64,000 bases of DNA from Flavobacterium sp. I3-2 (lineage in GTDB: Bacteria > Bacteroidota > Bacteroidia > Flavobacteriales > Flavobacteriaceae), in the NCBI RefSeq assembly GCF_013389595.1, contig NZ_CP058306.1:1798001-1862000 (forward strand), written 5' to 3'. Position numbers and translations under genes: made by a program. Below are positions 27,757 to 36,661 of this stretch, one piece after another. Each line of letters begins with the position of its first letter. Positions within the stretch are counted from its first letter, which is position 1. The notes below the pieces were generated by a model, which was not told the origin of the DNA, did not search any database, and was given only the letters and a program-made list of their open reading frames with translations.

Positions 27757-28281
27757 ATGAGTACAAAAGTTATACATGCATTATATAATGATGATGACGT
27801 TTTAATGGACGCTGTAAAAACTACACGTGCTGCACATCATCACATTGAAGAAGTTTACACACCATTTCCAGTTCACGGATTGGATAAAGCCTTAGGATTA
27901 GCTCCAACTCGCTTAGCTATCTGTGCCTTTATTTATGGTTTATGTGGTTTAGGTTTCGCTACTTTCATGATGAATTATATCATGATTCAAGATTGGCCTC
28001 AAGATATTGGTGGTAAACCAAGTTTTAGTTATATTCAGAACATGCCAGCCTTTGTTCCGGTCATGTTTGAGATGACTGTATTCTTTGCTGCCCACTTGAT
28101 GGTAATTACTTTCTTTTTAAGAAGTAGATTATGGCCTTTCAAAGCAGCAGAAAATCCAGATGTTAGAACAACAGACGATCACTTCTTAATGGAAGTTTCA
28201 TTACATGGAAATGAAGAAGATGCTGTTGCTTTCTTTAAAAATACTGGAGCAGTTGAAGTTAAAGTAATCGATAAACACTAA
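27757..28281 (+). CDS. actD: alternative complex III subunit ActD (DUF3341)
   Basis: 174 residues with two TM helices (about 48-75 and 105-128) and soluble ends. DUF3341 features are present: the N-terminal half begins HALYNDDDVLMDAVK and PFPVHGLDKALGL precedes the first helix. It is a structural subunit at the cytoplasmic face of ACIII; identity is supported by its fixed place between actC and actE. Confidence 0.93.
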   Translation: MSTKVIHALYNDDDVLMDAVKTTRAAHHHIEEVYTPFPVHGLDKALGLAPTRLAICAFIYGLCGLGFATFMMNYIMIQDWPQDIGGKPSFSYIQNMPAFVPVMFEMTVFFAAHLMVITFFLRSRLWPFKAAENPDVRTTDDHFLMEVSLHGNEEDAVAFFKNTGAVEVKVIDKH

Positions 28282-28288
28282 GAGTAGA

Positions 28289-28837
28289 ATGAAAACTTTA
28301 TATAAATTTGTAGCATTAGCAGGAGTTTCAGCTTTAACTACTTCTTGTTTTAATAAGGAAAATCCAAACTATCAGTTGTTTCCTAATATGTACGAGTCTG
28401 TAGCTTACGAAACTTATTCTGAGTCACCTGCTTTTAAGAACGGTAAAGAAGGTCAATTACCAGCTAAAGGATCTATTCCTCGTGGATTTGAGCCTTATGA
28501 GTATGAAAATTCTCCAGAAGGTTTAGCAGCTGCTAAAGCAAACTTAAAATCACCTATTACTGAACCAACAGCTGAAGATTTAGCAGAAGGTAAAAAATTG
28601 TTCGATATTTATTGCGCAATTTGTCATGGTGAAGGAGGAGATGGAAAAGGTAATTTAGTTAAAAGAGAAAAATTCTTAGGTGTACCAAGTTATGCAGATA
28701 GAGATATTACTCCAGGTAGTGTTTATCATGTAATAACTTACGGTATGAATTCAATGGGTTCTCACAAAAATCAATTAACACAGCACGAACGCTGGTTAGT
28801 TACTGAGTACGTGATGAAATTGAAATCGGAATTATAA
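28289..28837 (+). CDS. actE: alternative complex III subunit ActE, monoheme cytochrome c lipoprotein
   Basis: 182 residues. A lipobox ALTTSC places the lipidated Cys at 20. One heme motif, CAICH, is at 109-113, and a Met-containing loop (GMNSMGSH) near 150 supplies the likely sixth ligand. It probably passes electrons from ActA to the oxidase or a soluble carrier. 7 nt after actD. Confidence 0.94.
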   Translation: MKTLYKFVALAGVSALTTSCFNKENPNYQLFPNMYESVAYETYSESPAFKNGKEGQLPAKGSIPRGFEPYEYENSPEGLAAAKANLKSPITEPTAEDLAEGKKLFDIYCAICHGEGGDGKGNLVKREKFLGVPSYADRDITPGSVYHVITYGMNSMGSHKNQLTQHERWLVTEYVMKLKSEL

Positions 28838-28864
28838 TTGTAAAACTTAGTTGAAAGTTTAGAT

Positions 28865-30220
28865 ATGTACACATTTTCAAATAAATTAAAAACCTTCTCT
28901 TTCCTATTAATAATCCTTGGGGTTATTGGTATAGCTTATGGTTTTTTAACAGCTCCAAAAACTGTTCAAGACGTTGAGCTTATTTTAGCAGAACAACACC
29001 ATGATGGTCATGGTTCTCATGATGAAGCTCACGTTACAACAGATAGTCATGCAGTAGGAGATTCACACGCTGAAGTTGCTGCTCATGATGAAGCTCATCA
29101 AAAACATTTAGAACACGTATTGCACCAATTACAAAACAAGCCTTGGGCTGCTGTTTACGTTGCTGCTATCTTCTTTATGTTTATTGCACTTGGTATTTTT
29201 ACCTTTAATCAGATTCAATATGCAGCTTCTGCAGGTTGGTCACCAGTATTATTTAGAGTTATGGAAGCATTATCAGCGTATTTATTACCTGGTTCAATAA
29301 TCTTCTTTATCTTATTAGTTGCATCGTCAATGCATTTAAATCATATGTTTGTTTGGATGGCTGATGGAGTAACTGACCCAACTAGTCCTAACTATGATTT
29401 TATAATTGCTGGTAAAGCAGCTTATTTAAATATTCCATTTTTCTTAATCCGTGCAGTTATTTTCTTAGCAGGTTGGAATATTTTTAGAATGTTATCTCGT
29501 AAAAATTCTATCGCTTTAGATGAAACAGGAGATTTAACATACTATAAAAAGAATTTTAAATTAGCAGCTACTTATTTAGTATTCTTTATCGTATCAGAAT
29601 CTATTATGTCATGGGATTGGATTATGTCTATCGACGCTCACTGGTATTCTACTTTATTCGGATGGTATGTTTTTGCATCTTTCTTCGTATCTGGAATTAC
29701 AGTAATCGCTTTAGCTACAATCTATTTGAAATCTCAAGGTTACTTAGATTTTGTTAACAAAAGTCACATACACGATTTAGCTAAATTCATGTTCGGTATT
29801 TCTATTTTCTGGACATACTTATGGTTCTCACAATTCATGTTAATGTGGTATGCTAACATCCCAGAAGAGGTTACATATTATATCTTTAGAATTAAAGAGT
29901 ACAACTTACCGTTCTTTGGAATGTTAGTATTGAATTTCTTATTACCTGTATTATTATTAATCAACACAGATTTCAAACGTTTATCTTGGATCATTGTAAT
30001 GACTGGTATTTGTATTCTTGTAGGTCACTATTTAGATTTCTATAATATGATTATGCCTGGTACTGTTGGTGCTTCTTGGTATATCGGAGTTACTGAAATT
30101 GGTGCTATATTATTATTCGCAGGATTATTCATCTATTTTGGATTTAAGGCTTTAGCTAAAACTCCATTATTAGTGAAGAATAACCCAATGGTTGAAGAAA
30201 GTAAACATTTTCATTATTAA
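28865..30220 (+). CDS. actF: alternative complex III subunit ActF, NrfD-like membrane protein
   Basis: 451 residues, around ten TM helices, related to ActC. After TM1 (about 12-29) comes an unusual polar loop with 12 histidines between residues 45 and 87 alternating with Asp/Glu/Ala, before TM2. The rest is conserved (MSWDWIMSIDAHWYSTLFGWYVFASFF). In ACIII, ActF forms a second four-helix-bundle subunit in contact with the oxidase. The His-rich loop may bind metal; see findings. Confidence 0.92.
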   Translation: MYTFSNKLKTFSFLLIILGVIGIAYGFLTAPKTVQDVELILAEQHHDGHGSHDEAHVTTDSHAVGDSHAEVAAHDEAHQKHLEHVLHQLQNKPWAAVYVAAIFFMFIALGIFTFNQIQYAASAGWSPVLFRVMEALSAYLLPGSIIFFILLVASSMHLNHMFVWMADGVTDPTSPNYDFIIAGKAAYLNIPFFLIRAVIFLAGWNIFRMLSRKNSIALDETGDLTYYKKNFKLAATYLVFFIVSESIMSWDWIMSIDAHWYSTLFGWYVFASFFVSGITVIALATIYLKSQGYLDFVNKSHIHDLAKFMFGISIFWTYLWFSQFMLMWYANIPEEVTYYIFRIKEYNLPFFGMLVLNFLLPVLLLINTDFKRLSWIIVMTGICILVGHYLDFYNMIMPGTVGASWYIGVTEIGAILLFAGLFIYFGFKALAKTPLLVKNNPMVEESKHFHY

Positions 30221-30238
30221 TATATAAATAATAAACAA

Positions 30239-31426
30239 ATGACGAGTTTATTAATACTAGTTATCGTAGCATTATTAGGAATTGCAATTTGGCAATTAAC
30301 TAAAATATTTGATTTAACACAAAATATTTCAGGAAATGAATTATGTGATTCTGAAATCGCTACAGATAAAGACAACAATATCCAAGGATATTTATTATTC
30401 GGATTTTTAGGATTTATTTATGCTTTAACTATCTTTAGTATTGTTAAGTATGGACATTTTCCACTTTTAGCTAACTCTGCATCTGAACATGGTAAAGACG
30501 TAGACAACTTAATGTGGATTTCGTTAGGATTAATCTTTTTTGTTCAAACTATTACACAATTTTTACTACACTATTTCGCATTTGCAAATAGAGGTAGAAA
30601 AGATAAAAAAGCATTCTATTTTTCTGATAACGAAAAATTAGAAATGATTTGGACTATTATTCCAGTAATTGTATTATCAGGTTTAATTCTTTACGGATTA
30701 TTTACTTGGAATGCAATCATGAATGTTGACGAAGAAGAAGATGTTATTTATGTTGAAGTTTATGCTAAACAATTTGGTTGGGATATTCGCTACGCAGGAA
30801 AAGATAACGTTTTAGGTAAAGCTAACGTTCGTTTTATAAAAGGAGTAAATGTAACTGGAGCAGATATGTCTGATCCAAATTCACAAGATGATATTCTTGC
30901 TACAGAATTAAGATTACCTAAAGGTAAAAAAGTAGTAATGAAAATGCGTTCTCAAGACGTTTTACACTCTGCTTATTTCCCTCACTTCAGAGCACAAATG
31001 AACTGTGTACCTGGTATGGTAACTCAATTCGCTATGACTCCATCAGTTACTACAGCTGAAATCAGAGAAACAGAAGAAATTAAGAACCGAGTAAGTAGAA
31101 TCAATAAAGTTCGTTCTGAAAGAAGTGCTGAACTTGTTGCAAAAGGAGAAGAAGCTTTAGCTCCTTACGTATTTGATTATGTATTATTATGTAATAAAAT
31201 CTGTGGACGTTCTCACTACAACATGCAATTAAAAGTTGTTGTTGAAACAGAAGCTGAATTTAATAAATGGTTCGCTGCACAAAAAACTTTAGGACAATTA
31301 GTAGCTGATGAAAAAGCCGCTGCTGAAGCACCTGCTGTTGAAAAAGTTGTAGCTCCTGAACAAAATACACAAGAGTTAGAAACAGTGGTAGATACTACCG
31401 CTGTTGTAGCTCAAGTTATCAAATAA
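30239..31426 (+). CDS. coxB: cytochrome c oxidase subunit II
   Basis: 395 residues. Hydrophobic segments at about 2-20, 52-70, 91-112 and 137-158 precede the CuA cupredoxin domain. The CuA ligands are visible as His243, Cys318, Cys322, His326 and Met329 (CNKICGRSHYNM). An acidic/Lys-rich insert occurs around 275-305 and the C-terminus is an Ala/Pro/Glu/Val-rich tail (about 350-395), probably disordered. It accepts electrons from cytochrome c or directly from ACIII. Directly after actF, consistent with an ACIII-oxidase supercomplex. Confidence 0.95.
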   Translation: MTSLLILVIVALLGIAIWQLTKIFDLTQNISGNELCDSEIATDKDNNIQGYLLFGFLGFIYALTIFSIVKYGHFPLLANSASEHGKDVDNLMWISLGLIFFVQTITQFLLHYFAFANRGRKDKKAFYFSDNEKLEMIWTIIPVIVLSGLILYGLFTWNAIMNVDEEEDVIYVEVYAKQFGWDIRYAGKDNVLGKANVRFIKGVNVTGADMSDPNSQDDILATELRLPKGKKVVMKMRSQDVLHSAYFPHFRAQMNCVPGMVTQFAMTPSVTTAEIRETEEIKNRVSRINKVRSERSAELVAKGEEALAPYVFDYVLLCNKICGRSHYNMQLKVVVETEAEFNKWFAAQKTLGQLVADEKAAAEAPAVEKVVAPEQNTQELETVVDTTAVVAQVIK

Positions 31427-31458
31427 TTGTTTATACTTACAAAAAATAAAATTTTAGT

Positions 31459-33264
31459 ATGTCAGCAGTAGGACACGATTTAACTCACGGACATGACGAC
31501 GCTCATGACCACCACCATAAAGAGACTTTCGTAACAAAGTACATCTTTAGTATGGATCACAAAATGATTGCTAAACAATTCTTGATTACAGGGATTTTTA
31601 TGGGAATCATTGGTATTGTGATGTCATTATTATTCCGTATGCAAATTGCTTGGCCAGAAGAATCTTTCAAAGTATTCTCATGGTTATTAGGAGATGAATT
31701 TGCACCAGGAGGCGTAATGAGAAACGATATTTATCTTGCACTTGTAACCATTCACGGTACAATCATGGTATTCTTCGTATTAACAGCAGGTTTAAGTGGT
31801 ACATTCTCTAACTTACTTATTCCATTACAAATTGGAGCTCGTGATATGGCTTCTGGATTCATGAACATGTTATCATATTGGATATTCTTTATTGCATGTG
31901 TAGTTATGTTATCATCTTTATTCGTAGAATCAGGACCAGCTTCTGCAGGTTGGACAATATATCCTCCATTATCAGCAGTTCCACAAGCAATCCCAGGTTC
32001 AGGAACAGGTATGACTTTATGGTTAATTTCTATGGCATTATTCATTGTACAATCTGCAATGGGGTCATTAAACTATATCGTAACAGTTTTAAACTTAAGA
32101 ACTGAAGGAATGTCTATGACAAGATTACCATTAACAATTTGGGCGTTATTCGTAACAGCTATCATTGGTGTGGTTTCTTTCCCAGTATTATTATCTGCAG
32201 CTTTATTATTAATCATGGATAGAAGCTTTGGTACTTCTTTCTTCTTATCTGATATTTATTTAGCAGGAGAAGTTTTACATTACCAAGGAGGTTCACCAGT
32301 ATTATTCGAACACTTATTCTGGTTCTTAGGTCACCCTGAGGTTTACATCGTAATCTTACCAGCAATGGGTATCTGTTCGGAAGTAATTTCTGCTAATGCT
32401 CGTAAACCAATCTTCGGTTACCGCGCAATGATTACATCAATCTTAGCAATTGCATTCTTATCTACGATCGTTTGGGGACACCACATGTTCGTTTCAGGTA
32501 TGAATCCATTCTTAGGATCTGTATTTACGTTTACAACATTATTAATTGCAATTCCATCTGCAGTAAAAGCGTTCAACTACATTACTACAATTTGGAAAGG
32601 TAATTTACAAATGAACCCAGGTATGTTATTCAGTATCGGTTTCGTTTCTACGTTCATCACTGGAGGTTTAACAGGAATCATCTTAGGAGATTCTACATTA
32701 GATATCAACGTTCACGATACCTATTTCGTTATTGCTCACTTCCACTTAGTAATGGGTATTTCTGCACTTTACGGAATGTTTGCTGGTATCTACCACTGGT
32801 TCCCTAAAATGTTCGGAAGAATGTTGAACAAAAACTTAGGATATATCCACTTCTGGGTAACTGCAGTTTGTGCTTACGGAGTATTCTTCCCAATGCACTT
32901 TATCGGATTAGCAGGTTTACCACGTCGTTACTATTCTAACTCTGCATTCCCAATGTTTGATGATATGGTAGATGTTAACATCTTAATTACTGTATTCGCA
33001 TTAGTTGGAGCTGCATTCCAGTTAGTTTTCTTATGGAACTTCTTCTATAGTATTTTCTACGGTAAGAAAGCGACTCAAAACCCATGGAGAGCAACTACAT
33101 TAGAGTGGACAACTCCTGTAGAACCAATCCACGGAAACTGGCCAGGTGATTTACCAGTAGTTCACAGATGGCCTTATGATTATTCTAAACCAGGTTATGA
33201 TGAAGATTTCGTTATGCAAACCGTTCCATTAAGGGAAGGTGAAAAAGACGGAGGAGCTCATTAA
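31459..33264 (+). CDS. coxA: cytochrome c oxidase subunit I (aa3-type)
   Basis: 601 residues, 12 TM helices expected, the heme a / heme a3-CuB catalytic subunit. Key motifs: GHPEVYIVILP (CuB His and the proton-channel Glu), WGHHMFVSGM (CuB His pair) and HFHLVMG (heme ligands). The first 20 residues contain seven His with Asp residues between, an unusual His-rich N-terminus. The D-channel Glu and the K-channel region look intact, so A-type. Last gene of the operon; a terminator follows. Confidence 0.97.
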   Translation: MSAVGHDLTHGHDDAHDHHHKETFVTKYIFSMDHKMIAKQFLITGIFMGIIGIVMSLLFRMQIAWPEESFKVFSWLLGDEFAPGGVMRNDIYLALVTIHGTIMVFFVLTAGLSGTFSNLLIPLQIGARDMASGFMNMLSYWIFFIACVVMLSSLFVESGPASAGWTIYPPLSAVPQAIPGSGTGMTLWLISMALFIVQSAMGSLNYIVTVLNLRTEGMSMTRLPLTIWALFVTAIIGVVSFPVLLSAALLLIMDRSFGTSFFLSDIYLAGEVLHYQGGSPVLFEHLFWFLGHPEVYIVILPAMGICSEVISANARKPIFGYRAMITSILAIAFLSTIVWGHHMFVSGMNPFLGSVFTFTTLLIAIPSAVKAFNYITTIWKGNLQMNPGMLFSIGFVSTFITGGLTGIILGDSTLDINVHDTYFVIAHFHLVMGISALYGMFAGIYHWFPKMFGRMLNKNLGYIHFWVTAVCAYGVFFPMHFIGLAGLPRRYYSNSAFPMFDDMVDVNILITVFALVGAAFQLVFLWNFFYSIFYGKKATQNPWRATTLEWTTPVEPIHGNWPGDLPVVHRWPYDYSKPGYDEDFVMQTVPLREGEKDGGAH

Positions 33265-33279
33265 TAATTCTCAAATATT

Positions 33280-33310
33280 AAGTCCTGCACTTTTAGTGTG
33301 GGACTTTTTT
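33280..33310 (+). terminator. terminator of the act-cox operon
   Basis: 11-bp stem (33280-33290 with 33296-33306, two G-U pairs), 5-nt loop, then T6, starting 15 nt after the coxA stop. Confidence 0.85.
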
Positions 33311-33312
33311 GT

Positions 33313-33320
33313 TATATTTG
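33313..33320 (+). promoter_or_regulatory. putative lipoprotein-gene promoter, -7 element
   Basis: TATATTTG directly after the operon terminator, 17 nt before the ATG at 33338. Confidence 0.5.
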
Positions 33321-33337
33321 GTTAAAATTCTTTTGAA

Positions 33338-33817
33338 ATGTCTAAGTTTATCTCATATTTTTTAATTTCGTTACTTTTAATAAGTTGTAATAAAAAGAAA
33401 GATTATAATAAATTAACTGACTATCGTTCAAATTCTAAAATCTCTGCATTTTGTAAGTTTCCTGATACGGTAAAGGTTGGTGAAACTAATGTTGCAAATT
33501 ATATTTTTTTAAATTCTACATTTGATACAATTATTGAACCGAGAGTGAAAGAATCCGTTAAATATAGATATATTCTTTTTTCAGAATACTTCCCAGAAAA
33601 TTTAAACAATTTTAATGAAAGGATTTATGCAGATTCAATATTGTTAGATAAGAATAGTTTAAATTTATCTTATGAGTTTGATGAAGAGGGGACTTTTTTT
33701 ATTGGAGGTTTAATTTTAGATGAATTATACTACGATTATAGATATTTAAAATCAGATAGTTTAATAAAATATGTAGCTTATAAAGTAGTCTCTAAAAAAG
33801 TCATTGTGGTAAAATAG
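33338..33817 (+). CDS. hypothetical lipoprotein
   Basis: 159 residues. Signal sequence with lipobox LLISC (Cys near 17), followed by a Lys/Asn/Asp-rich stretch typical of surface-directed flavobacterial lipoproteins. The mature part is rich in Tyr, Asp and Ser with predicted beta segments. No known family is recognised. Own promoter box. It lies at the edge of a short accessory stretch that also holds the damaged toxin-antitoxin pair. Confidence 0.65.
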   Translation: MSKFISYFLISLLLISCNKKKDYNKLTDYRSNSKISAFCKFPDTVKVGETNVANYIFLNSTFDTIIEPRVKESVKYRYILFSEYFPENLNNFNERIYADSILLDKNSLNLSYEFDEEGTFFIGGLILDELYYDYRYLKSDSLIKYVAYKVVSKKVIVVK

Positions 33818-33882
33818 ATAACCCCGAGACTGTTATAATTCACGTTTTTAACTAATAAAAAAAGCGAGATATTCATAAAAAT

Positions 33883-33918
33883 GCAGTAAGTGTTTTTTGT
33901 TTATAAAACACTTACTGC
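33883..33918. repeat. 14-bp perfect hairpin downstream of the lipoprotein gene
   Basis: Inverted repeat 33883-33896 with 33905-33918, 8-nt loop. There is no good T-run on the plus side; on the minus strand it is followed by a short T5 tract. It may be a terminator for either neighbour or a remnant of a lost element. Confidence 0.5.
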
Positions 33919-33967
33919 TGTTGCATTTACATATCAAAGAGTAGAAGTTCTTTATTTAAAAAGGTAA

Positions 33968-33990
33968 AAGCCCTGCAAATTGCGGGACTT
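33968..33990 (-). terminator. probable terminator of the toxin-antitoxin unit
   Basis: 11-bp imperfect stem (33968-33978 with 33980-33990; one mismatch and one G-U on the minus-strand RNA) followed by T-rich sequence on the minus strand, 8 nt after the toxin stop. Confidence 0.55.
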
Positions 33991-33997
33991 TGTGTTT

Positions 33998-34287
33998 CTA
34001 CCAAATATTAGAATCTTTAGAAGTATGTAATACGGCAAGTATCACAACTCTTTTTTTAATTTTGTCAATGATGTTATGAATTCCAAAAGGAAATGTATTA
34101 GTAAATACAATTTGTGTATCTCGGTATCTAGCTTCAAAAAGAAATGGATCATTACCGATTAATTGAATAGCTTTTTTTACTTCATTATCGAATCGTTTTT
34201 CTAAACCAATTTGTTTCGATTTATACCATTTTTTAGCATTTGAATATCACTTTTTGCTTCAGTAAGGTAAACTAAATCGTATTTCAT
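33998..34287 (-). pseudogene. RelE/ParE-type toxin, frameshifted
   Basis: Reading from the ATG at 34287 gives MKYDLVYLTEAKSDIQ and then a shift at about 34237-34242; that frame stops at 34201-34203. The adjacent frame continues without interruption (AKKWYKSKQIGLEKRF... to RVVILAVLHTSKDSNIW) and stops at 33998-34000. Restoring one base, most simply an A in the AAA run, gives a 96-residue protein of normal RelE/ParE size with the WYxS...GLxxRF block of the family. The start overlaps the antitoxin stop as ATGA, the usual coupling. As sequenced the toxin is not made in full. Confidence 0.85.
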
Positions 34288-34520
34288 ACATCTTTATCTA
34301 GAATTTCAAATAATGTTTTTATCGGTAGTACATCATCAGGACTGTTTTGATAACTGTCTAAGCGTTTATCTAAAATATTTTTTTGCCATTGAGGAATATC
34401 TTCCTTTTCTAGTTTATACCTGAAAGTTAAAAAATCAATATAACGTTCAACATCTTCCAAAAGATCTTCAGGAAGTTGTTTTAATTTAGCGTTGATTTGT
34501 TTTATTGTAGAACCGTTCAT
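34284..34520 (-). CDS. antitoxin of a RelE/ParE-type module (DUF2281-like)
   Basis: 78 residues, intact. The N-terminal half (LKQLPEDLLEDVERYIDFL) is the DUF2281/addiction-module pattern, an amphipathic helix pair, and the acidic C-terminus (LPIKTLFEILDKDV) would wrap the toxin. It normally neutralises the partner and represses the operon. The partner is frameshifted, so the gene may now be dispensable or protect against related toxins elsewhere. Own promoter box upstream. Confidence 0.8.
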   Translation of the reverse strand: MNGSTIKQINAKLKQLPEDLLEDVERYIDFLTFRYKLEKEDIPQWQKNILDKRLDSYQNSPDDVLPIKTLFEILDKDV

Positions 34521-34532
34521 AGTTTTTTCAAA

Positions 34533-34550
34533 ATGATCATATCAAATATA
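34533..34550 (-). promoter_or_regulatory. putative antitoxin promoter with adjacent palindrome
   Basis: TATATTTG (complement of 34543-34550) lies 22 nt before the antitoxin ATG. The 8-bp palindrome ATGATCAT (34533-34540) sits immediately downstream of it, a plausible autorepression operator. Confidence 0.45.
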
Positions 34551-34627
34551 CAATTAGATAATTGAAATTTCTTTCTTTGGATTTTCAAATCCGCTACCTA
34601 ACAACTTTTTCCAATTCTAAAAAAGTT

Positions 34628-34635
34628 TATCTTTG
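34628..34635 (+). promoter_or_regulatory. putative ruvB promoter, -7 element, 4 nt from the ATG
   Basis: TATCTTTG ends only 4 nt before the ruvB ATG at 34640, implying a leaderless or nearly leaderless transcript if it is used. It also lies within the longer open frame that begins at 34562. Confidence 0.45.
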
Positions 34636-34639
34636 TGGT

Positions 34640-35662
34640 ATGAATCAGAATTTAAATCCAACAAATGCTCATTTCACACCGGAAGAAAACGATGTAGAAA
34701 AAAAATTACGTCCACTTAGTTTTGACGATTTTACAGGTCAAGATCAAGTGTTAGAAAATTTACAAATCTTTGTAAAAGCTGCTAATTTACGTAACGAAGC
34801 ATTAGATCATACGTTGTTTCACGGACCACCCGGACTTGGAAAAACCACGCTTGCTAATATTTTAGCAGCCGAATTAAACGTTGGAATTAAAATTACATCT
34901 GGTCCTGTTTTAGATAAACCGGGAGATTTAGCTGGTTTGCTAACTAATTTAGAAGAACGCGATGTTTTGTTTATCGATGAAATCCATCGATTAAGTCCAG
35001 TTGTTGAAGAATATTTATATTCGGCAATGGAAGATTTTAAAATCGACATCATGATCGAATCTGGACCTAATGCACGTTCAGTTCAAATTCATTTAAATCC
35101 GTTTACTTTAGTTGGCGCAACTACGCGTTCTGGTTTATTAACTGCTCCAATGCGTGCGCGTTTCGGAATTCAAAGCCGATTACAATATTACAATACCGAA
35201 CTTTTAAGTACCATCATCGAAAGAAGTTCTTCTATTCTTGGAGTTCCAATTTCGTTAGAAGCTGCGATTGAAATTGCAGGTCGTAGCCGCGGAACACCAC
35301 GTATTGCTAATGCACTTTTACGTCGCGTTCGTGATTTTGCTCAAATCAAAGGAAACGGAAAAATTGATATCGAAATTGCTCGTTTTGCTTTGAATGCTTT
35401 ACATGTCGATCAACACGGATTAGACGAAATGGATAATAAGATTCTTACCACCATTATTGATAAATTTAAAGGCGGTCCTGTTGGATTATCGACCTTAGCA
35501 ACTGCGGTTTCTGAAAATGCCGAAACGATTGAAGAGGTTTACGAACCATTCTTAATTCAAGAAGGATTTGTTTTCAGAACACCTCGTGGTCGTGAAGTTA
35601 CAGATAAAGCATACAAACATTTAGATAGACAAAAACCAAACGTTCAAGGAGGATTATTTTAA
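34640..35662 (+). CDS. ruvB: Holliday junction branch migration helicase RuvB
   Basis: Hexameric AAA+ motor that drives branch migration with RuvA (340 residues). Start at ATG 34640 ([10 protein letters not shown]) gives the usual length and N-terminus leading to [12 protein letters not shown]; the frame extension to 34562 is not supported. Walker [10 protein letters not shown] is at 62-70, Walker B has Asp113-Glu114 (FIDEIH), and [18 protein letters not shown] covers sensor 1 and the arginine finger region. A winged-helix C-terminus ends with a QGGLF-type tail. Followed without gap by queG. Confidence 0.97.
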   Translation: MNQNLNPTNAHFTPEENDVEKKLRPLSFDDFTGQDQVLENLQIFVKAANLRNEALDHTLFHGPPGLGKTTLANILAAELNVGIKITSGPVLDKPGDLAGLLTNLEERDVLFIDEIHRLSPVVEEYLYSAMEDFKIDIMIESGPNARSVQIHLNPFTLVGATTRSGLLTAPMRARFGIQSRLQYYNTELLSTIIERSSSILGVPISLEAAIEIAGRSRGTPRIANALLRRVRDFAQIKGNGKIDIEIARFALNALHVDQHGLDEMDNKILTTIIDKFKGGPVGLSTLATAVSENAETIEEVYEPFLIQEGFVFRTPRGREVTDKAYKHLDRQKPNVQGGLF

Positions 35663-36592
35663 ATGTTGCATCGTTCAAAACATACTCAAATGATAAAAAA
35701 GGAAGCCGAGCGATTAGGCTTCCTTTCTTGTGGTATATCTCAAGCAGATTTTTTGGAAACCGAAGCGCCTCGTTTAGAAAATTGGCTTTCAAAAAACATG
35801 CATGGCGAAATGAGTTATATGGAAAATTATTTCGATAAACGTTTAGACCCACGATTGTTGGTTGATGGAGCAAAATCTGTCATTACGTTATTGATGAATT
35901 ATTATCCAGCTCAGTTTCAAGTGGAGGATTCGTATAAACTTTCTAAATATGCATACGGACGAGATTATCACGGAGTAATCAAAAAACGAATGAGTGAACT
36001 AACTGCATTTATTCGTGAACATATCGGAGAAATTAATTCTGAGATTTTTATCGATTCAGCTCCGGTTCTAGATAAAGCTTGGGCAGTTAAAAGTGGTTTG
36101 GGTTGGATGGGAAAAAACACCAATCTGATTTCAAAAAAAACAGGTTCTTTTTTCTTTATTGCCGAAATTATTTGTGATTTAGATTTGGATTACGATACCA
36201 TTACAACCGATCATTGTGGTAGTTGTACAGCTTGTATTGATGCTTGTCCGACGCAAGCAATTGAACAACCTTATGTAGTTAACGGAAGTAAATGTATTTC
36301 ATATTTTACGATTGAACTTCAAAATCAAATTCCTACAGAAATGAAAGGAAAATTTGACGATTGGATGTACGGATGCGATGTTTGTCAGGATGTTTGTCCT
36401 TGGAATCGTTTTTCAAAACCTCATAACGAACCTTTTTTTGAACCTCGAGCGAATCTGTTGGAGTTAACAAAAGCCGATTGGAATGCGTTAAATAAAGAAA
36501 CATTTAATAAGGTTTTTAAAAAATCGGCAGTTAAAAGAATCAAATTCGAAGGTTTGGTAAAAAATATCCAATTTATTAAAGATGTGGAATAA
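35663..36592 (+). CDS. queG: epoxyqueuosine reductase
   Basis: Cobalamin-dependent Fe-S enzyme (309 residues) performing the last step of queuosine synthesis on tRNA. Two ferredoxin-like Cys groups are visible: C185, C188, C191, C195 ([11 protein letters not shown]), and C238, C241, C245 plus C211 for the second cluster. The conserved DSAP segment with Asp131 and the GWMGKNTNL block are in the cobalamin-binding part. The C-terminal HEAT repeats of long QueG forms are missing, as in many short homologues. Starts at the base after the ruvB stop. Confidence 0.93.
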   Translation: MLHRSKHTQMIKKEAERLGFLSCGISQADFLETEAPRLENWLSKNMHGEMSYMENYFDKRLDPRLLVDGAKSVITLLMNYYPAQFQVEDSYKLSKYAYGRDYHGVIKKRMSELTAFIREHIGEINSEIFIDSAPVLDKAWAVKSGLGWMGKNTNLISKKTGSFFFIAEIICDLDLDYDTITTDHCGSCTACIDACPTQAIEQPYVVNGSKCISYFTIELQNQIPTEMKGKFDDWMYGCDVCQDVCPWNRFSKPHNEPFFEPRANLLELTKADWNALNKETFNKVFKKSAVKRIKFEGLVKNIQFIKDVE

Positions 36593-36613
36593 AAAAATCT
36601 TTTTATTTTTTTT
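36588..36613 (+). terminator. weak AT-only hairpin after queG
   Basis: 8-bp AATAAAAA/TTTTTATT stem (36588-36595 with 36600-36607) followed by Ts, overlapping the queG stop. Low stability; a tentative terminator. Confidence 0.4.
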
Positions 36614-36631
36614 CTAGTTAGTTGTAAATGC

Positions 36632-36639
36632 TATATTTG
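36632..36639 (+). promoter_or_regulatory. putative maeB promoter, -7 element
   Basis: TATATTTG, 22 nt upstream of the ATG at 36662. Confidence 0.5.
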
Positions 36640-36661
36640 TTTGTAATAGAAACTAGAAATT

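Noticed and set aside
34562..34639. 26-codon N-terminal extension of ruvB
   Set aside because: RuvB proteins begin near MNxNLxP; the extension crosses a promoter box and has no similarity to RuvB.
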